A stretch of 41,821 nt of DNA from an uncultured Lachnospiraceae bacterium (lineage in GTDB: Bacteria > Bacillota > Clostridia > Lachnospirales > Lachnospiraceae), in assembly GCA_946554445.1 (NCBI GenBank), contig CAMNSD010000038.1, positions 1 through 41,821 of the forward strand, written 5' to 3'. The notes beneath the pieces are model-generated. The model ran no database searches. It saw only the letters and a list, made by a program, of their open reading frames with translations, and was not told where the DNA came from. Numbering within the stretch: the stretch's first letter is position 1; every line of letters starts with the position of its first letter. A program made the position numbers and the translations under genes. Positions 7,309-14,688 of the stretch are shown here, piece after piece.

Positions 7309-8637
7309 TTATGGGTTTAGCAGCACCGAACTATAAAAAATTCCGTTTTCCTGTTTCAGGTTTACCATCCCATGGTATTTTTCAGCAATTCTTTGAATAG
7401 AGACTATGCCCATGCCCATACGCGGCCCTTTGGATGATGCAATCCCCTCTCTGCCATGATGATAATCATAGTATTTGTAAGGCTGCACCACAGTGCAGGT
7501 ATTGTCCATCGTGACCACAATCATCTGGTGCATTTGCTGTACCTTCAGCGTAATAAATGACTCTCCTTTTTCCCTGGAACAGGCTTCTATTGCGTTTTCC
7601 AGAAGGTTCCCAAAAAGGATGACTCCATCGGAAGAACAGATTCTGGAATCTATCGGATAATCAATATCAGCCGAGAAACAAATGCCCCGCTCTTTGGCCA
7701 TGCTCTCATAATATACAATCACAGCATTCAACGCATAATCTTCACAGTAGATAATGGGTGCATCCAGAGGAATCGTCGTACTGTATTCGTGAATATACTT
7801 TGAAAGGCTTTCATAATCCTCTTCTTGCAGAAAAGTCTGCACCACAGACAGATGCTGACGCAGATCATGCCGCGCCTGTCTTACTTCCTCTATCCGCTGC
7901 CTTAAGCTTTCATATTGAACAGACTGCATGGCAAGATGATGATTCTCCTGCTCCAAAAGCAGTTTGTCATTACATTCCTTTAAAAGCTGTAGAATCAGAA
8001 ATGTAATAAACAGGGCGCTAAAATTAAGAATTAGCACAAAAAGAACATTACTGCCATTGGATGCAAAAACTACCGTACCCCCGTTGCTATACAAACTAAA
8101 ATAGTAGTAAAAGCAAAACGCGGCAGGCACCAGCCACAAAAAACGCCAGTATACATTCTCCCTAGTCTGCTCGGCCAACGGCCTTACCTTACGCACCATC
8201 ATCCCATACATAAAAGGATAAGTGACTGCATAGACCAAAAGCTGCACAAGACTGGAACAAAAAGAATACCGTCCCACAAAATGAGCCGGCAAAAGACACG
8301 CAATCCCATTAACCATAACTGCCTTAAAACTCCCATAATTTAAAACAGTCAACAATGTAAAAAGCAGGATACAGACAGGCGTTTTTATATAGATCCGTAA
8401 CAGCACAAGATAGAAACCCATCCACAAAATGGTAAAGATTCCTGCAATATCCACTCCTTCCAGGGCCAATATCCTGCATATAAAAACCATTATGAAGAGT
8501 ACAGGGATAACTCCATAAGTGCGAAAGGGTGAAAACCTAAAATGCGCCTGGTGAGGCACCAGTACAAGCGCAAGACATGGAATCAAATCCAGAAATACAT
8601 ATAAGAAAACCATAAGCATATCTAATGGCTCCATCAT
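7309..8637 (-). CDS. GHKL sensor histidine kinase (AgrC-like)
   Basis: A 442-aa membrane kinase. The N-terminal half (about 1-215) has six or seven hydrophobic segments. The dimerisation region carries RQARHDLRQHLSVVQ, whose histidine is the likely phosphorylation site, followed by a GHKL ATPase domain with an N-box NLLENAIEAC and a glycine-rich GMGIVSIQRI. This is the layout of peptide-sensing AgrC/ComD-type kinases (HPK10). It overlaps the response regulator by 4 nt (ATGA). The locus has no recognisable AgrB/AgrD, so the signal is unknown. The divergent repeat-peptide/radical SAM operon next door is an obvious candidate partner, but only by position. Confidence 0.88.
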   Translation of the reverse strand: MMEPLDMLMVFLYVFLDLIPCLALVLVPHQAHFRFSPFRTYGVIPVLFIMVFICRILALEGVDIAGIFTILWMGFYLVLLRIYIKTPVCILLFTLLTVLNYGSFKAVMVNGIACLLPAHFVGRYSFCSSLVQLLVYAVTYPFMYGMMVRKVRPLAEQTRENVYWRFLWLVPAAFCFYYYFSLYSNGGTVVFASNGSNVLFVLILNFSALFITFLILQLLKECNDKLLLEQENHHLAMQSVQYESLRQRIEEVRQARHDLRQHLSVVQTFLQEEDYESLSKYIHEYSTTIPLDAPIIYCEDYALNAVIVYYESMAKERGICFSADIDYPIDSRICSSDGVILFGNLLENAIEACSREKGESFITLKVQQMHQMIVVTMDNTCTVVQPYKYYDYHHGREGIASSKGPRMGMGIVSIQRIAEKYHGMVNLKQENGIFYSSVLLNP

Positions 8638-9365
8638 CTGCCACTCTTAACCTTTGTAAAAATATAATCATAATAGGTTTTTGCTAAGCTTTTATACTCC
8701 TTCTGCCGTATCGGGATGTGCTCCCCTTCACTCGTCACGAAGTCCGACTTCTCTATCCCTGTCATCTGGTCCATATTGATAAGGCAACCTTTATAGCAGA
8801 GCAAAAACTGAGAATACGGGGCCAGTTTTTGAATAAATTGGGCAAAAGGGATTCTGGTCCGCAATATCTTACAACCCCTTACATGAACCTGCACATAATG
8901 ACCAGAAGCATCACAGTAAACAATATCTTTTAAAAATACCTTCACCTGTTCCCGTCCACACAGTATACATATGTATTGCCCGTCCCGCAGCCTGCTCAAA
9001 TTGATGAGAGACATTGCCTCCTCTATCTGGATATAGACAATCGGCTTCACAATATAATCAACGGCCCGTACTTTATAACAATCAATTGCAAAGTCTCTGC
9101 TCACAGTAACGAAAATAATCGGTACAAGAGAATCTGATCGACGGATATACTGGGCCGTCTCCAATCCATTCATCTCTTTCATGAAATAATCTATTAAGAT
9201 AAGCTCATAAGTTCCTTCCTCAAAAAGCCTGACAAACTGCTCCCCGTCTTCAAACCATTCAATCACCACAGTTTCCAGACTGTAATTTTCCCGAAAATAC
9301 CTGCGCAGATACTTTGCAAGAATCATACTGTCGCTTTTCATATCATCAATAATTGCAATTTTCAT
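8634..9365 (-). CDS. LytTR-family response regulator (AgrA-like)
   Basis: A 243-aa regulator. The receiver domain (1-120) has the acidic pair D7-D8, phosphoacceptor D59 (ILIDYFMKEMNG), T87 and K107 (VDYIVKP). A LytTR DNA-binding domain (about 135-240) follows, with IVYCDASGHYVQVHV and a closing RQKEYKSL segment. GAGGT precedes the ATG. It is first in a two-gene operon with the kinase, from a promoter at 9457-9485. LytTR regulators bind paired direct repeats. I see no convincing match to the published LytTR consensus in the 296-nt divergent spacer, although an 8-mer direct repeat is present there. Confidence 0.9.
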   Translation of the reverse strand: MKIAIIDDMKSDSMILAKYLRRYFRENYSLETVVIEWFEDGEQFVRLFEEGTYELILIDYFMKEMNGLETAQYIRRSDSLVPIIFVTVSRDFAIDCYKVRAVDYIVKPIVYIQIEEAMSLINLSRLRDGQYICILCGREQVKVFLKDIVYCDASGHYVQVHVRGCKILRTRIPFAQFIQKLAPYSQFLLCYKGCLINMDQMTGIEKSDFVTSEGEHIPIRQKEYKSLAKTYYDYIFTKVKSGR

Positions 9366-9456
9366 TTTAACCTCATTACCAGCTAATCAGGCCGCTCTAT
9401 TACGCAGTCTCTTTTTATAATACTTGGATAGGACAAAACCATCGACATTTGTGTTT

Positions 9457-9485
9457 ATTATAACTATTTCTGTAGAAAATGTAAA
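9457..9485 (-). promoter_or_regulatory. Promoter of the LytTR regulator/kinase operon
   Basis: On the minus strand TTTACA (9480-9485), 17-nt spacer, TATAAT (9457-9462). Predicted start near 9450, giving an 85-nt leader. It is divergent from, and about 90 bp away from, the extended -10 promoter of the peptide operon. Confidence 0.6.
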
Positions 9486-9523
9486 TCTTAAATGGCAGCT
9501 AACAATGCAACTGAAAAATCTTA
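9483..9523. repeat. Paired 8-mer direct repeat between divergent promoters
   Basis: AAATCTTA occurs at 9483-9490 and again at 9516-9523, with starts 33 bp apart (about three helical turns). Each copy is followed within a few bases by GGCAG or GCCAG. The pair lies between the two divergent promoters, where a regulator shared by both operons would bind. The spacing differs from the usual LytTR arrangement (about 21-22 bp), so the binding protein is open. Confidence 0.3.
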
Positions 9524-9574
9524 TTGCCAGAAAAAAGCCTCTTAAGGCCGTCATAATCTTCATTGGATATGCTC

Positions 9575-9583
9575 TGCTATAAT
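9575..9583 (+). promoter_or_regulatory. Extended -10 promoter of the repeat-peptide operon
   Basis: TGC directly before a perfect TATAAT (9578-9583) forms an extended -10 element. No good -35 lies 16-18 nt upstream, which suggests activator dependence or reliance on the extended -10. Predicted start near 9590. Confidence 0.55.
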
Positions 9584-9604
9584 GAATGTAATCTGTAAAC
9601 ATAT

Positions 9605-9638
9605 TGTACTGGCGTCATATAAGATACCCGCCGGTACA
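9605..9638 (+). promoter_or_regulatory. Leader hairpin just upstream of the precursor ribosome binding site
   Basis: TGTACTGGCG (9605-9614) pairs with CGCCGGTACA (9629-9638), 10 pairs including one U-G, around a 14-nt loop. It lies inside the predicted leader, 8 nt before the strong AAGGAGGT (9647-9654) that drives the precursor. It may stabilise the mRNA or act as an operator or translational control element. Confidence 0.4.
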
Positions 9639-9661
9639 TCCAAAAGAAGGAGGTATGATAA

Positions 9662-10270
9662 ATGCAACAGGAAATGGTAGTTTTAGAAGGAAAAGTCTTT
9701 ACAATTGATTTACAGTCTATGCTAGGTTCCACCGCTTACGGTTGGTGCCTGTCCGGCCTGCCCGAAGGCATCATACTGGAAAGTATCGAGATAATTCGCG
9801 ATTCTTCCGGAATTTCGCCTGTAACGCAAAGGTTTTATTTTGGTGTATCATCCGCCAAAAATCCGCAGGCAGAACTCTCCTTTGTACTGGCATGTGTCTT
9901 CCAGCCGGAGGAAATTGCGAAAGAGGAAAAAATCTCCCTGACCATCATTCCCCACAATTCCAACGAATACATCACGTACAATGAGCAAATCCGTCAAAAG
10001 GAGGCCGAAAATGTTGCAAATTGCATCATTCCTTACGGGGTGAATATGTCCCGCGAAGCCGCACAAACGCAGATGGTCTATGGCATTAATTCCTGCGCGT
10101 TATACGCATATCCCCCGGATGCTGCGTTAAAATACGGCTATCCCTGCAGTGTTCAGGACGCAGCCTTGAAATATGGCTATCCCTGTAGTGTTCAGGACGC
10201 GGCCTTGAAATATGGTTATCCCTATAGTGCTCAGAATGCAGCGTTGAAATACGGCTATCCTTTCTGCTAA
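9662..10270 (+). CDS. Candidate RiPP-type precursor with chagasin-like N-domain and four ALKYGYP repeats
   Basis: A 202-aa protein that I do not recognise as a named family. Residues about 5-98 look beta-rich and resemble the chagasin/inhibitor I42 fold: VLEGKVFTIDL, then STAYGWCLSGLP in the place of NPTTGYxW, then QRFYFGVSS and ELSFVLACVFQPEE. This fold assignment is my inference. A polar linker (about 99-120) leads to IIPYGVNM and a degenerate CALYAYPP. Residues 153-202 are four tandem units, three of 13 residues and a last one of 11: DAALKYGYP-CSVQ, the same again, DAALKYGYP-YSAQ, and NAALKYGYP-FC. The reading frame has AAGGAGGT 7 nt upstream, and the next gene (radical SAM/SPASM-TPR) starts 11 nt later. 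A large folded leader with a repeated core, next to a SPASM enzyme, suggests a ribosomal peptide modified several times. No transporter or peptidase is nearby, so the product may stay attached to the protein. No signal peptide is visible. Confidence 0.7.
   Translation: MQQEMVVLEGKVFTIDLQSMLGSTAYGWCLSGLPEGIILESIEIIRDSSGISPVTQRFYFGVSSAKNPQAELSFVLACVFQPEEIAKEEKISLTIIPHNSNEYITYNEQIRQKEAENVANCIIPYGVNMSREAAQTQMVYGINSCALYAYPPDAALKYGYPCSVQDAALKYGYPCSVQDAALKYGYPYSAQNAALKYGYPFC
10118..10267 (+). repeat. 39-bp in-frame tandem repeat encoding ALKYGYP units
   Basis: Units at 10118-10156, 10157-10195, 10196-10234 and a shortened 10235-10267. The peptide ALKYGYP is invariant in all four, yet the codons differ at many synonymous sites (Ala GCT/GCA/GCG/GCC, Leu TTA/TTG, Tyr TAC/TAT, Gly GGC/GGT, Pro CCC/CCT). 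The residue after ALKYGYP varies C, C, Y, F. Synonymous divergence with a fixed peptide suggests selection on the peptide rather than a recent slippage expansion. Confidence 0.9.
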
Positions 10271-10281
10271 GGAGGTACAAC

Positions 10282-11712
10282 ATGAAATACCAACCGATTA
10301 CCTGTGTCTGGGAAGTAACCATGGGCTGCAATATGCGTTGCGGGCACTGTGGTTCCTCCTGCACAGAGCCTCTATCCGATGAACTGACTACGGAAGAGGC
10401 GCTGGATCTCTGCGACCAAATAGCAGAATTAGGCCTAAAATGGATTACTCTTTCGGGCGGCGAGCCTCTGACCAGAAAGGATACCCCTCTACTGGTAAAA
10501 CGGCTATCTTCATTGGGCATAACCGTAAATATTATCACAAACGGCTTGCTGCTTGAAGGTGAGATTGCAAAGGAGTTAAAAGACAACGGTATCTCCACTG
10601 TCGCCATCAGTATTGACGGCACTCCGGAAGTTCATGACAAAATCAGGTGCAAGGGCGCCTTTCACCATGCAAGGCTCGCTTTCCTTACCATGAAAGAACT
10701 TGGCATTAACACAGGCGCCGTGACAACAATCACGAAACAAAATATTAATATCTTGGAAGACTTAAAGGAATTGCTGATTGATATGGGTGTCCAGAGTTGG
10801 CAGGTACAACTCGGTCTTCCCATGGGCAATCTGGGAAAACGTCCCGACTGGGTACTGGAACCAAAACAGATAAAGGACGTAATTGACTTTTGTTATGACA
10901 CTGCAAAAGAAGGCCGAATCGCCATTTACCCCGCTGACTGCATCGGTTATTATACCAAAAAGGAATTAGAGATCAAACGGCTGTCCTACAAGAACGACAC
11001 AGTACCGCCCTGGAACGGCTGTAACGCAGGTATCCGCGGCTTTGGCATATTGCAGAATGGAGATATTTTAGGATGCACCTCTATCCGCTCCAAAGAATAT
11101 ATCGAAGGCAATATAAAAGATCGCCCTCTGCGGGAAATATGGGAAGATGAAAGTAAGTTCCTGTGGCGCAGGGAAATGACAAAAGAAAAGCTGTCCGGTA
11201 CATGCAACACTTGTATTTATGGCAATAAATGTCTGGGCGGCTGTCCCAATACCCGCCTGACCATGAACGGTGATATCTATTCAGAGAACCAATACTGTTC
11301 TTATCACCTCGCCTTAAAAGAAATGGAGGAAAAATATAACCTTTGTCAAAACAGCAAAACTCTCTTCCGTCTGGCAGATTCCTTAATGAGGCAGGGCGAC
11401 TATCAAGAGGCTGCTTTCGCCCTGGAACGGGTACTTAAGTTAGACTCTGAGAATCCAGACGCACTGAAAGAAAAAGGGTACTGCGAGTTTATGTGTGGCA
11501 ATTATCAACGCTGCCTCGATGCCAATGAAAAAGTTCTACAGCAAAACGGGCAAGATTCCTATGCCCTCGGCGGTTACGCCCTGGCTCTCTTCCAGATGGG
11601 ACACAAAGAAGAAGGACTTAAGAAAATGCAGCAGGCAGTAGATCTGACCGGTGGAAAAGATCCTGATCTGTTACAAGATTTGCACGCTTTACAGATTCAA
11701 ATGGGGCAATAA
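10282..11712 (+). CDS. Radical SAM/SPASM peptide maturase with C-terminal TPR repeats
   Basis: A 476-aa enzyme. The radical SAM core (about 5-200) has the CxxxCxxC cluster at C16, C20 and C23 (GCNMRCGHC) and the SAM-binding GGEP segment (LSGGEPL, about 58-64). A SPASM domain (about 245-340) has C247, C265 (NGDILGC), C308, C311, C317, C321 (GTCNTCIYGNKCLGGC) and C339 for auxiliary iron-sulfur clusters. Residues about 357-476 form roughly three TPR units (DYQEAAFALERVLKLDSENPDA and following). SPASM enzymes make carbon or sulfur cross-links on peptides, so the repeat protein encoded 11 nt upstream is the expected substrate, and the TPR tail may bind it. The start has GGAGGT right after the upstream stop codon. 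The cross-link chemistry cannot be told from sequence. Confidence 0.9.
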   Translation: MKYQPITCVWEVTMGCNMRCGHCGSSCTEPLSDELTTEEALDLCDQIAELGLKWITLSGGEPLTRKDTPLLVKRLSSLGITVNIITNGLLLEGEIAKELKDNGISTVAISIDGTPEVHDKIRCKGAFHHARLAFLTMKELGINTGAVTTITKQNINILEDLKELLIDMGVQSWQVQLGLPMGNLGKRPDWVLEPKQIKDVIDFCYDTAKEGRIAIYPADCIGYYTKKELEIKRLSYKNDTVPPWNGCNAGIRGFGILQNGDILGCTSIRSKEYIEGNIKDRPLREIWEDESKFLWRREMTKEKLSGTCNTCIYGNKCLGGCPNTRLTMNGDIYSENQYCSYHLALKEMEEKYNLCQNSKTLFRLADSLMRQGDYQEAAFALERVLKLDSENPDALKEKGYCEFMCGNYQRCLDANEKVLQQNGQDSYALGGYALALFQMGHKEEGLKKMQQAVDLTGGKDPDLLQDLHALQIQMGQ

Positions 11713-11722
11713 AAACTATAGT

Positions 11723-11757
11723 AAAGGCTCCGAAGTCAATACGGCTTCGGGGCCCTT
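11723..11757. terminator. Hairpin between convergent genes, likely bidirectional terminator
   Basis: AAGGCTCCGAAG (11723-11734) pairs with CTTCGGGGCCCTT (11745-11757) with one bulge, around a loop of about 10 nt. It lies between the stop codons of the radical SAM gene and the convergent flavodoxin-fold gene. The U-rich stretch on the plus strand (ACTTTATACT) is weak, so terminator strength is uncertain. Confidence 0.5.
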
Positions 11758-11784
11758 ACTTTATACTATCAAACAGTTCCTCTA

Positions 11785-12474
11785 TCATTTCCATGGCCGC
11801 TTATTCCCCGTCCAACCCTTCTCCCTCCAATAGACTGCATCCGCCTCATTCCAGCCCCGCCTTTGTAACTGACGCATGACATTAAAAAAGAACTTGGTCT
11901 TCACAGACGGCTTTACATGATCCTTCCTATTTCGAATCTTCTGTGCCAGCCGTTCCATTTTCTGTTCTATATGCCGTCTCTTTTCATCATCAATACCTTC
12001 CCATGAAACCGCTCTCACTGCTATCCCATAACGATACGTTTTGCCCACGCCCCAGAAAAAAACGCTGTCAGCCATATCCTTATTGGCACTCCTCATCCCC
12101 GCACCGGCCGCCGTGGAAATACAGACTGCCTGCTTGGAAAACATCTTTTCCTCGGGACGATGTACCATCCACCGCCAACCATAGTGATCCAAAAATGCCT
12201 TCATAGCCCCGGTTACATGATATACATAGACAGGACTTGCCAGTATGATCACATCCGCCTCATCTATAGCCTCTGTAATAGGGAATAATTTGGTATAATG
12301 CGGACACTTTGTCTCTGTTTCCTCAAAACAGACAGTACAGCCCACGCAATATTCTCCAAAGTCCCGTGGCAAAAAAAATTCCGTCACTTCGCCATTTATT
12401 TTTTCCGCCAGCATTCTAGCCATGTGGCAGGTAGAGCCCTGGTGGCTCTGTCCGTGGATGATTGTAATCTTCAT
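11785..12474 (-). CDS. Flavodoxin-fold NAD(P)H-dependent oxidoreductase
   Basis: A 229-aa protein with an N-terminal flavodoxin-like FMN-binding fold: IIHGQSHQGSTCHMA in the phosphate-binding loop and VIILASPVYVYHVTGAMKAFLDH in the flavin ring region. A cluster CVGCTVCFEETETKC (about residues 43-57) has cysteines in the position seen in iron-sulfur flavoproteins, but no complete [4Fe-4S] set is certain. The C-terminal 60 residues are basic and helical. The substrate is unknown. It follows the Rpn-type gene by 32 nt on the same strand and is convergent with the radical SAM gene, so a role in that pathway is only possible, not indicated. Confidence 0.8.
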   Translation of the reverse strand: MKITIIHGQSHQGSTCHMARMLAEKINGEVTEFFLPRDFGEYCVGCTVCFEETETKCPHYTKLFPITEAIDEADVIILASPVYVYHVTGAMKAFLDHYGWRWMVHRPEEKMFSKQAVCISTAAGAGMRSANKDMADSVFFWGVGKTYRYGIAVRAVSWEGIDDEKRRHIEQKMERLAQKIRNRKDHVKPSVKTKFFFNVMRQLQRRGWNEADAVYWREKGWTGNKRPWK

Positions 12475-12506
12475 TACTTTTCTCCATTTTTAATGATATT
12501 ACTTTT

Positions 12507-13439
12507 CTATTTCCAGTATAATCGAAGATTCTGTTCTGCTTCTTCCTCTGAAACAGCATACTTCTCCATTATCTTTTTCCTTGTATAAGTTCGGGATTGG
12601 TTTGCCTCCTGCAAAATTTCAATACTACAGCGAATACCTTCTTTTATACCTTCTTCCCGCCCCTCTTCGCGTATCGTCCTCGCGTATTTTTCTGCGTCAA
12701 ACTCTTCCAATAACATTCCCAGCACCTCCGCTCGGTTTTTTAGCAGGAATTCTTTTAATATCCCCTTCGCTATACAGTCGTCAACAGCTCTATTCAAGGC
12801 AGTCTGCAAATCCCGCTCAACAAGCATATGATTTCGTGTCACAGCTACCAGCTTCGAATACTCTTCTAAAAGCCTGCACTTTTCCATCAATTGTTTGTTA
12901 TATCCATAGTTAATGTTGAGCATCCGAACAATCAGTTCTACATCTGCCCCTGCTTTCTTATTCTCAAAAGCATCTGATAACTTCAATATCTGCTCTTCTG
13001 GCAGTTCTTCCGTGCCATTGTAAAAGACAACACACCGAGGTGTCGGCAAGGTAATCCGGCTAGTTCCGTAAATACTTTTCTCAGCCTTCTCTATCACTAT
13101 CTGATATTCTTGTGCCAGATAAATCAGAAACCTGACTGGCAGATTGGGACTGTAAGTACTCTGGTGCTCATACATGTTCAATGTACCGGACAGAATATAG
13201 GCCAAATCATTTTTCATCACCACATAAACTGCACTCTCAATCGTTACAATTTCAAGCTGCGATGGATCCTGATATGCCGTCCCATGTAAGGCGTTATACA
13301 ACTCCAGAAGCGCTCCTCTGTCCTTCTCAAACAGGAACCTAAAAAGCCTGTCTTTCACATTACGCCGCACTTGTTTCCGGCTTGTTTGCTGATTGCACCT
13401 CTTGTTTCTTCTTTTCTTCCCTTGTCTTCGTTTTGACAT
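12507..13439 (-). CDS. Rpn-family PD-(D/E)XK nuclease (transposase_31-like)
   Basis: A 310-aa protein. The N-terminus is strongly basic (SKRRQGKKRRNKRC). The nuclease core (about 25-160) has KNDLAYIL and LNMYEHQSTYSPNLPVRFLIYLAQEY, the EHQS...NPNLPxR pattern of Rpn (recombination-promoting nuclease) proteins; the middle is helical. The C-terminus has the family's REEGREEGIKEGI repeat and a short helix. These genes are numerous in Lachnospiraceae and often vary between strains; their role may be in recombination or phage defence. GGGAGGG precedes the ATG. Transcription probably starts from the consensus promoter at 13596-13624. Confidence 0.85.
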   Translation of the reverse strand: MSKRRQGKKRRNKRCNQQTSRKQVRRNVKDRLFRFLFEKDRGALLELYNALHGTAYQDPSQLEIVTIESAVYVVMKNDLAYILSGTLNMYEHQSTYSPNLPVRFLIYLAQEYQIVIEKAEKSIYGTSRITLPTPRCVVFYNGTEELPEEQILKLSDAFENKKAGADVELIVRMLNINYGYNKQLMEKCRLLEEYSKLVAVTRNHMLVERDLQTALNRAVDDCIAKGILKEFLLKNRAEVLGMLLEEFDAEKYARTIREEGREEGIKEGIRCSIEILQEANQSRTYTRKKIMEKYAVSEEEAEQNLRLYWK

Positions 13440-13460
13440 ATGTTACCCTCCCTTTATTTT

Positions 13461-13549
13461 GGCAGGATATGATATGTCACCGCGTTCGCACCTCTCCACT
13501 CCTGCCGTTTTCCATTATATTTCAAAGAGAAAATCCGACAGAAACTGTC
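13461..13549 (-). promoter_or_regulatory. Inverted repeats in the leader of the Rpn gene
   Basis: Two dyads lie in the roughly 150-nt leader. GGCAGGA (13461-13467) and TCCTGCC (13500-13506) are perfect 7-bp arms 32 nt apart, and GACAG-AAA-CTGTC (13537-13549) is a 13-bp palindrome. Either could be an RNA stem or an operator. A TATAAT (13514-13519) also lies here but has no good -35. The rest of 13440-13734 shows nothing I can name except the promoter listed next. Confidence 0.3.
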
Positions 13550-13595
13550 TTGAATGTGCAGAACGCACGTCTGTTAGAATTCCTTTGATAGACAT

Positions 13596-13624
13596 ATTCT
13601 AGCGGAATCATGGCAGTATGTCAA
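13596..13624 (-). promoter_or_regulatory. Consensus sigma-A promoter upstream of the Rpn gene
   Basis: On the minus strand a perfect TTGACA (13619-13624), 17-nt spacer, TAGAAT (13596-13601). Predicted start near 13588, so the leader to the ATG at 13439 is about 150 nt. It lies directly downstream of the end of the surface-polymer operon. Confidence 0.7.
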
Positions 13625-13734
13625 TATCGTTTTCGAATTTTTAAAGACGTTTTTCCGTATATTAAGAAAGTGTCCAAACTTATGCAGTTCAAAACCAAAT
13701 CAAAAGACTTCCAAATAAACCTTAGGAAAACAAA

Positions 13735-14688
13735 TCATTTCCCTTCATCCTCACAAATACAGTCAGAGAAATATGCTCCAATCCCAGCAATAAACGCCAG
13801 CACATCCGCCTTCATCCCCTCCGGGAAAGCCGACAGCACCGGCGCCGTCTCAAAACTCAATACCCCCTCATAACGGATATTCCTAAGCCCCTTAAGAAAC
13901 CCTCCCCAGTCTGTGGACGCCCGGTTCTCCCTCGTCTTTGTAAAGGTGTAGGGTATCTGGTGCAGGTCCCTGATCCCGTCGTTGTCATGGATATGCAACA
14001 CCTTCAGATGGCTTCCCAGCCTTGTGAGAAACCTTTCCATATCGATCCCTACCAGATTTGCATGTCCGGTGTCAAAACAAAACCCCAGCACCTCCGCCCC
14101 GTATCGGTCGTTTATGCGTTCTATTCTCTCCACGGCCTTCCCGGCATCGCAGCATGGGCCCTCCATGATGCGTCCACCCCGGCTCTCATACAAGTTTTCT
14201 ACGCATATGGTGATGCCCAGTTCTTTTGCATAAGGTACAATTGAACCTATAAACTTCTCGCTCTCCCTCCATTCTGCTTCCTCGGAACCCAAAAAGTAAG
14301 CCAGTTTAAAGCCATGTATCACAATATATTGACAGCCAAAATAATGACAGATTCCCATGCTCTTAGGGGCCACCTGATCCCGTAGATAATCGTTGATTTC
14401 TTTATCCGCCCCAGGAACATAAATCGGATACGGCATATGCATCTGATTGATGGTAATCCCCGCAGCTTCCGCCCCCTGCTTATGGGACGCAAAAAAGTCC
14501 TCCAGCTGCTGAAGAGACTTATCAAAAAAAGCGTTTAATTTTGACTGATAGAGAGAGGTATTTAACAGATAGCCATTGAGACTGAAATCTGCACAGGAAA
14601 AACCTGCACGCTTCAACATTTCAAAACCTTCCCTGGGATTATTATCCTTTACAACGTTCTGTGTCTGCACTCCAATCCCTATCGTCAT
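13735..14688 (-). CDS. Sugar phosphate isomerase/epimerase-like TIM barrel (intact metal site)
   Basis: A 317-aa protein of the xylose isomerase-like/AP endonuclease 2 superfamily. The barrel carries the expected metal ligands: E in ICVENLY, D and H in CFDTGHANL, H in VLHIHDNDG, and E in LSFETAP near the C-terminus. Such enzymes isomerise or epimerise sugars or inositols; the substrate is unknown. I start at the ATG at 14686-14688, which overlaps the upstream stop as ATGA and has GGGAGGG upstream; the ATG five codons earlier does not fit as well. It is the last gene of the surface-polymer operon and is homologous over its length to the upstream neighbour, which has lost most metal ligands. 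Confidence 0.85.
   Translation of the reverse strand: MTIGIGVQTQNVVKDNNPREGFEMLKRAGFSCADFSLNGYLLNTSLYQSKLNAFFDKSLQQLEDFFASHKQGAEAAGITINQMHMPYPIYVPGADKEINDYLRDQVAPKSMGICHYFGCQYIVIHGFKLAYFLGSEEAEWRESEKFIGSIVPYAKELGITICVENLYESRGGRIMEGPCCDAGKAVERIERINDRYGAEVLGFCFDTGHANLVGIDMERFLTRLGSHLKVLHIHDNDGIRDLHQIPYTFTKTRENRASTDWGGFLKGLRNIRYEGVLSFETAPVLSAFPEGMKADVLAFIAGIGAYFSDCICEDEGK

Noticed and set aside
9534..9555. Short stem with six T on the minus strand as a terminator
   Set aside because: The stem has only four pairs (GCCT/AGGC), and no minus-strand gene ends there.
9387..9602. Minus-strand frame of 71 codons just upstream of the LytTR regulator, considered as an AgrD-like signal peptide
   Set aside because: It has no ribosome binding site at any possible ATG, it spans both divergent promoters, and it lacks the AgrD pattern (amphipathic helix, core with Cys, acidic tail).
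10118..10267. CRISPR-like array
   Set aside because: The repeats are contiguous, in frame and without spacers; they encode a peptide repeat.
12507..13439. Rpn-type gene as evidence of a mobile element
   Set aside because: The family was once called transposase_31, but no terminal inverted repeats or target duplications flank it.
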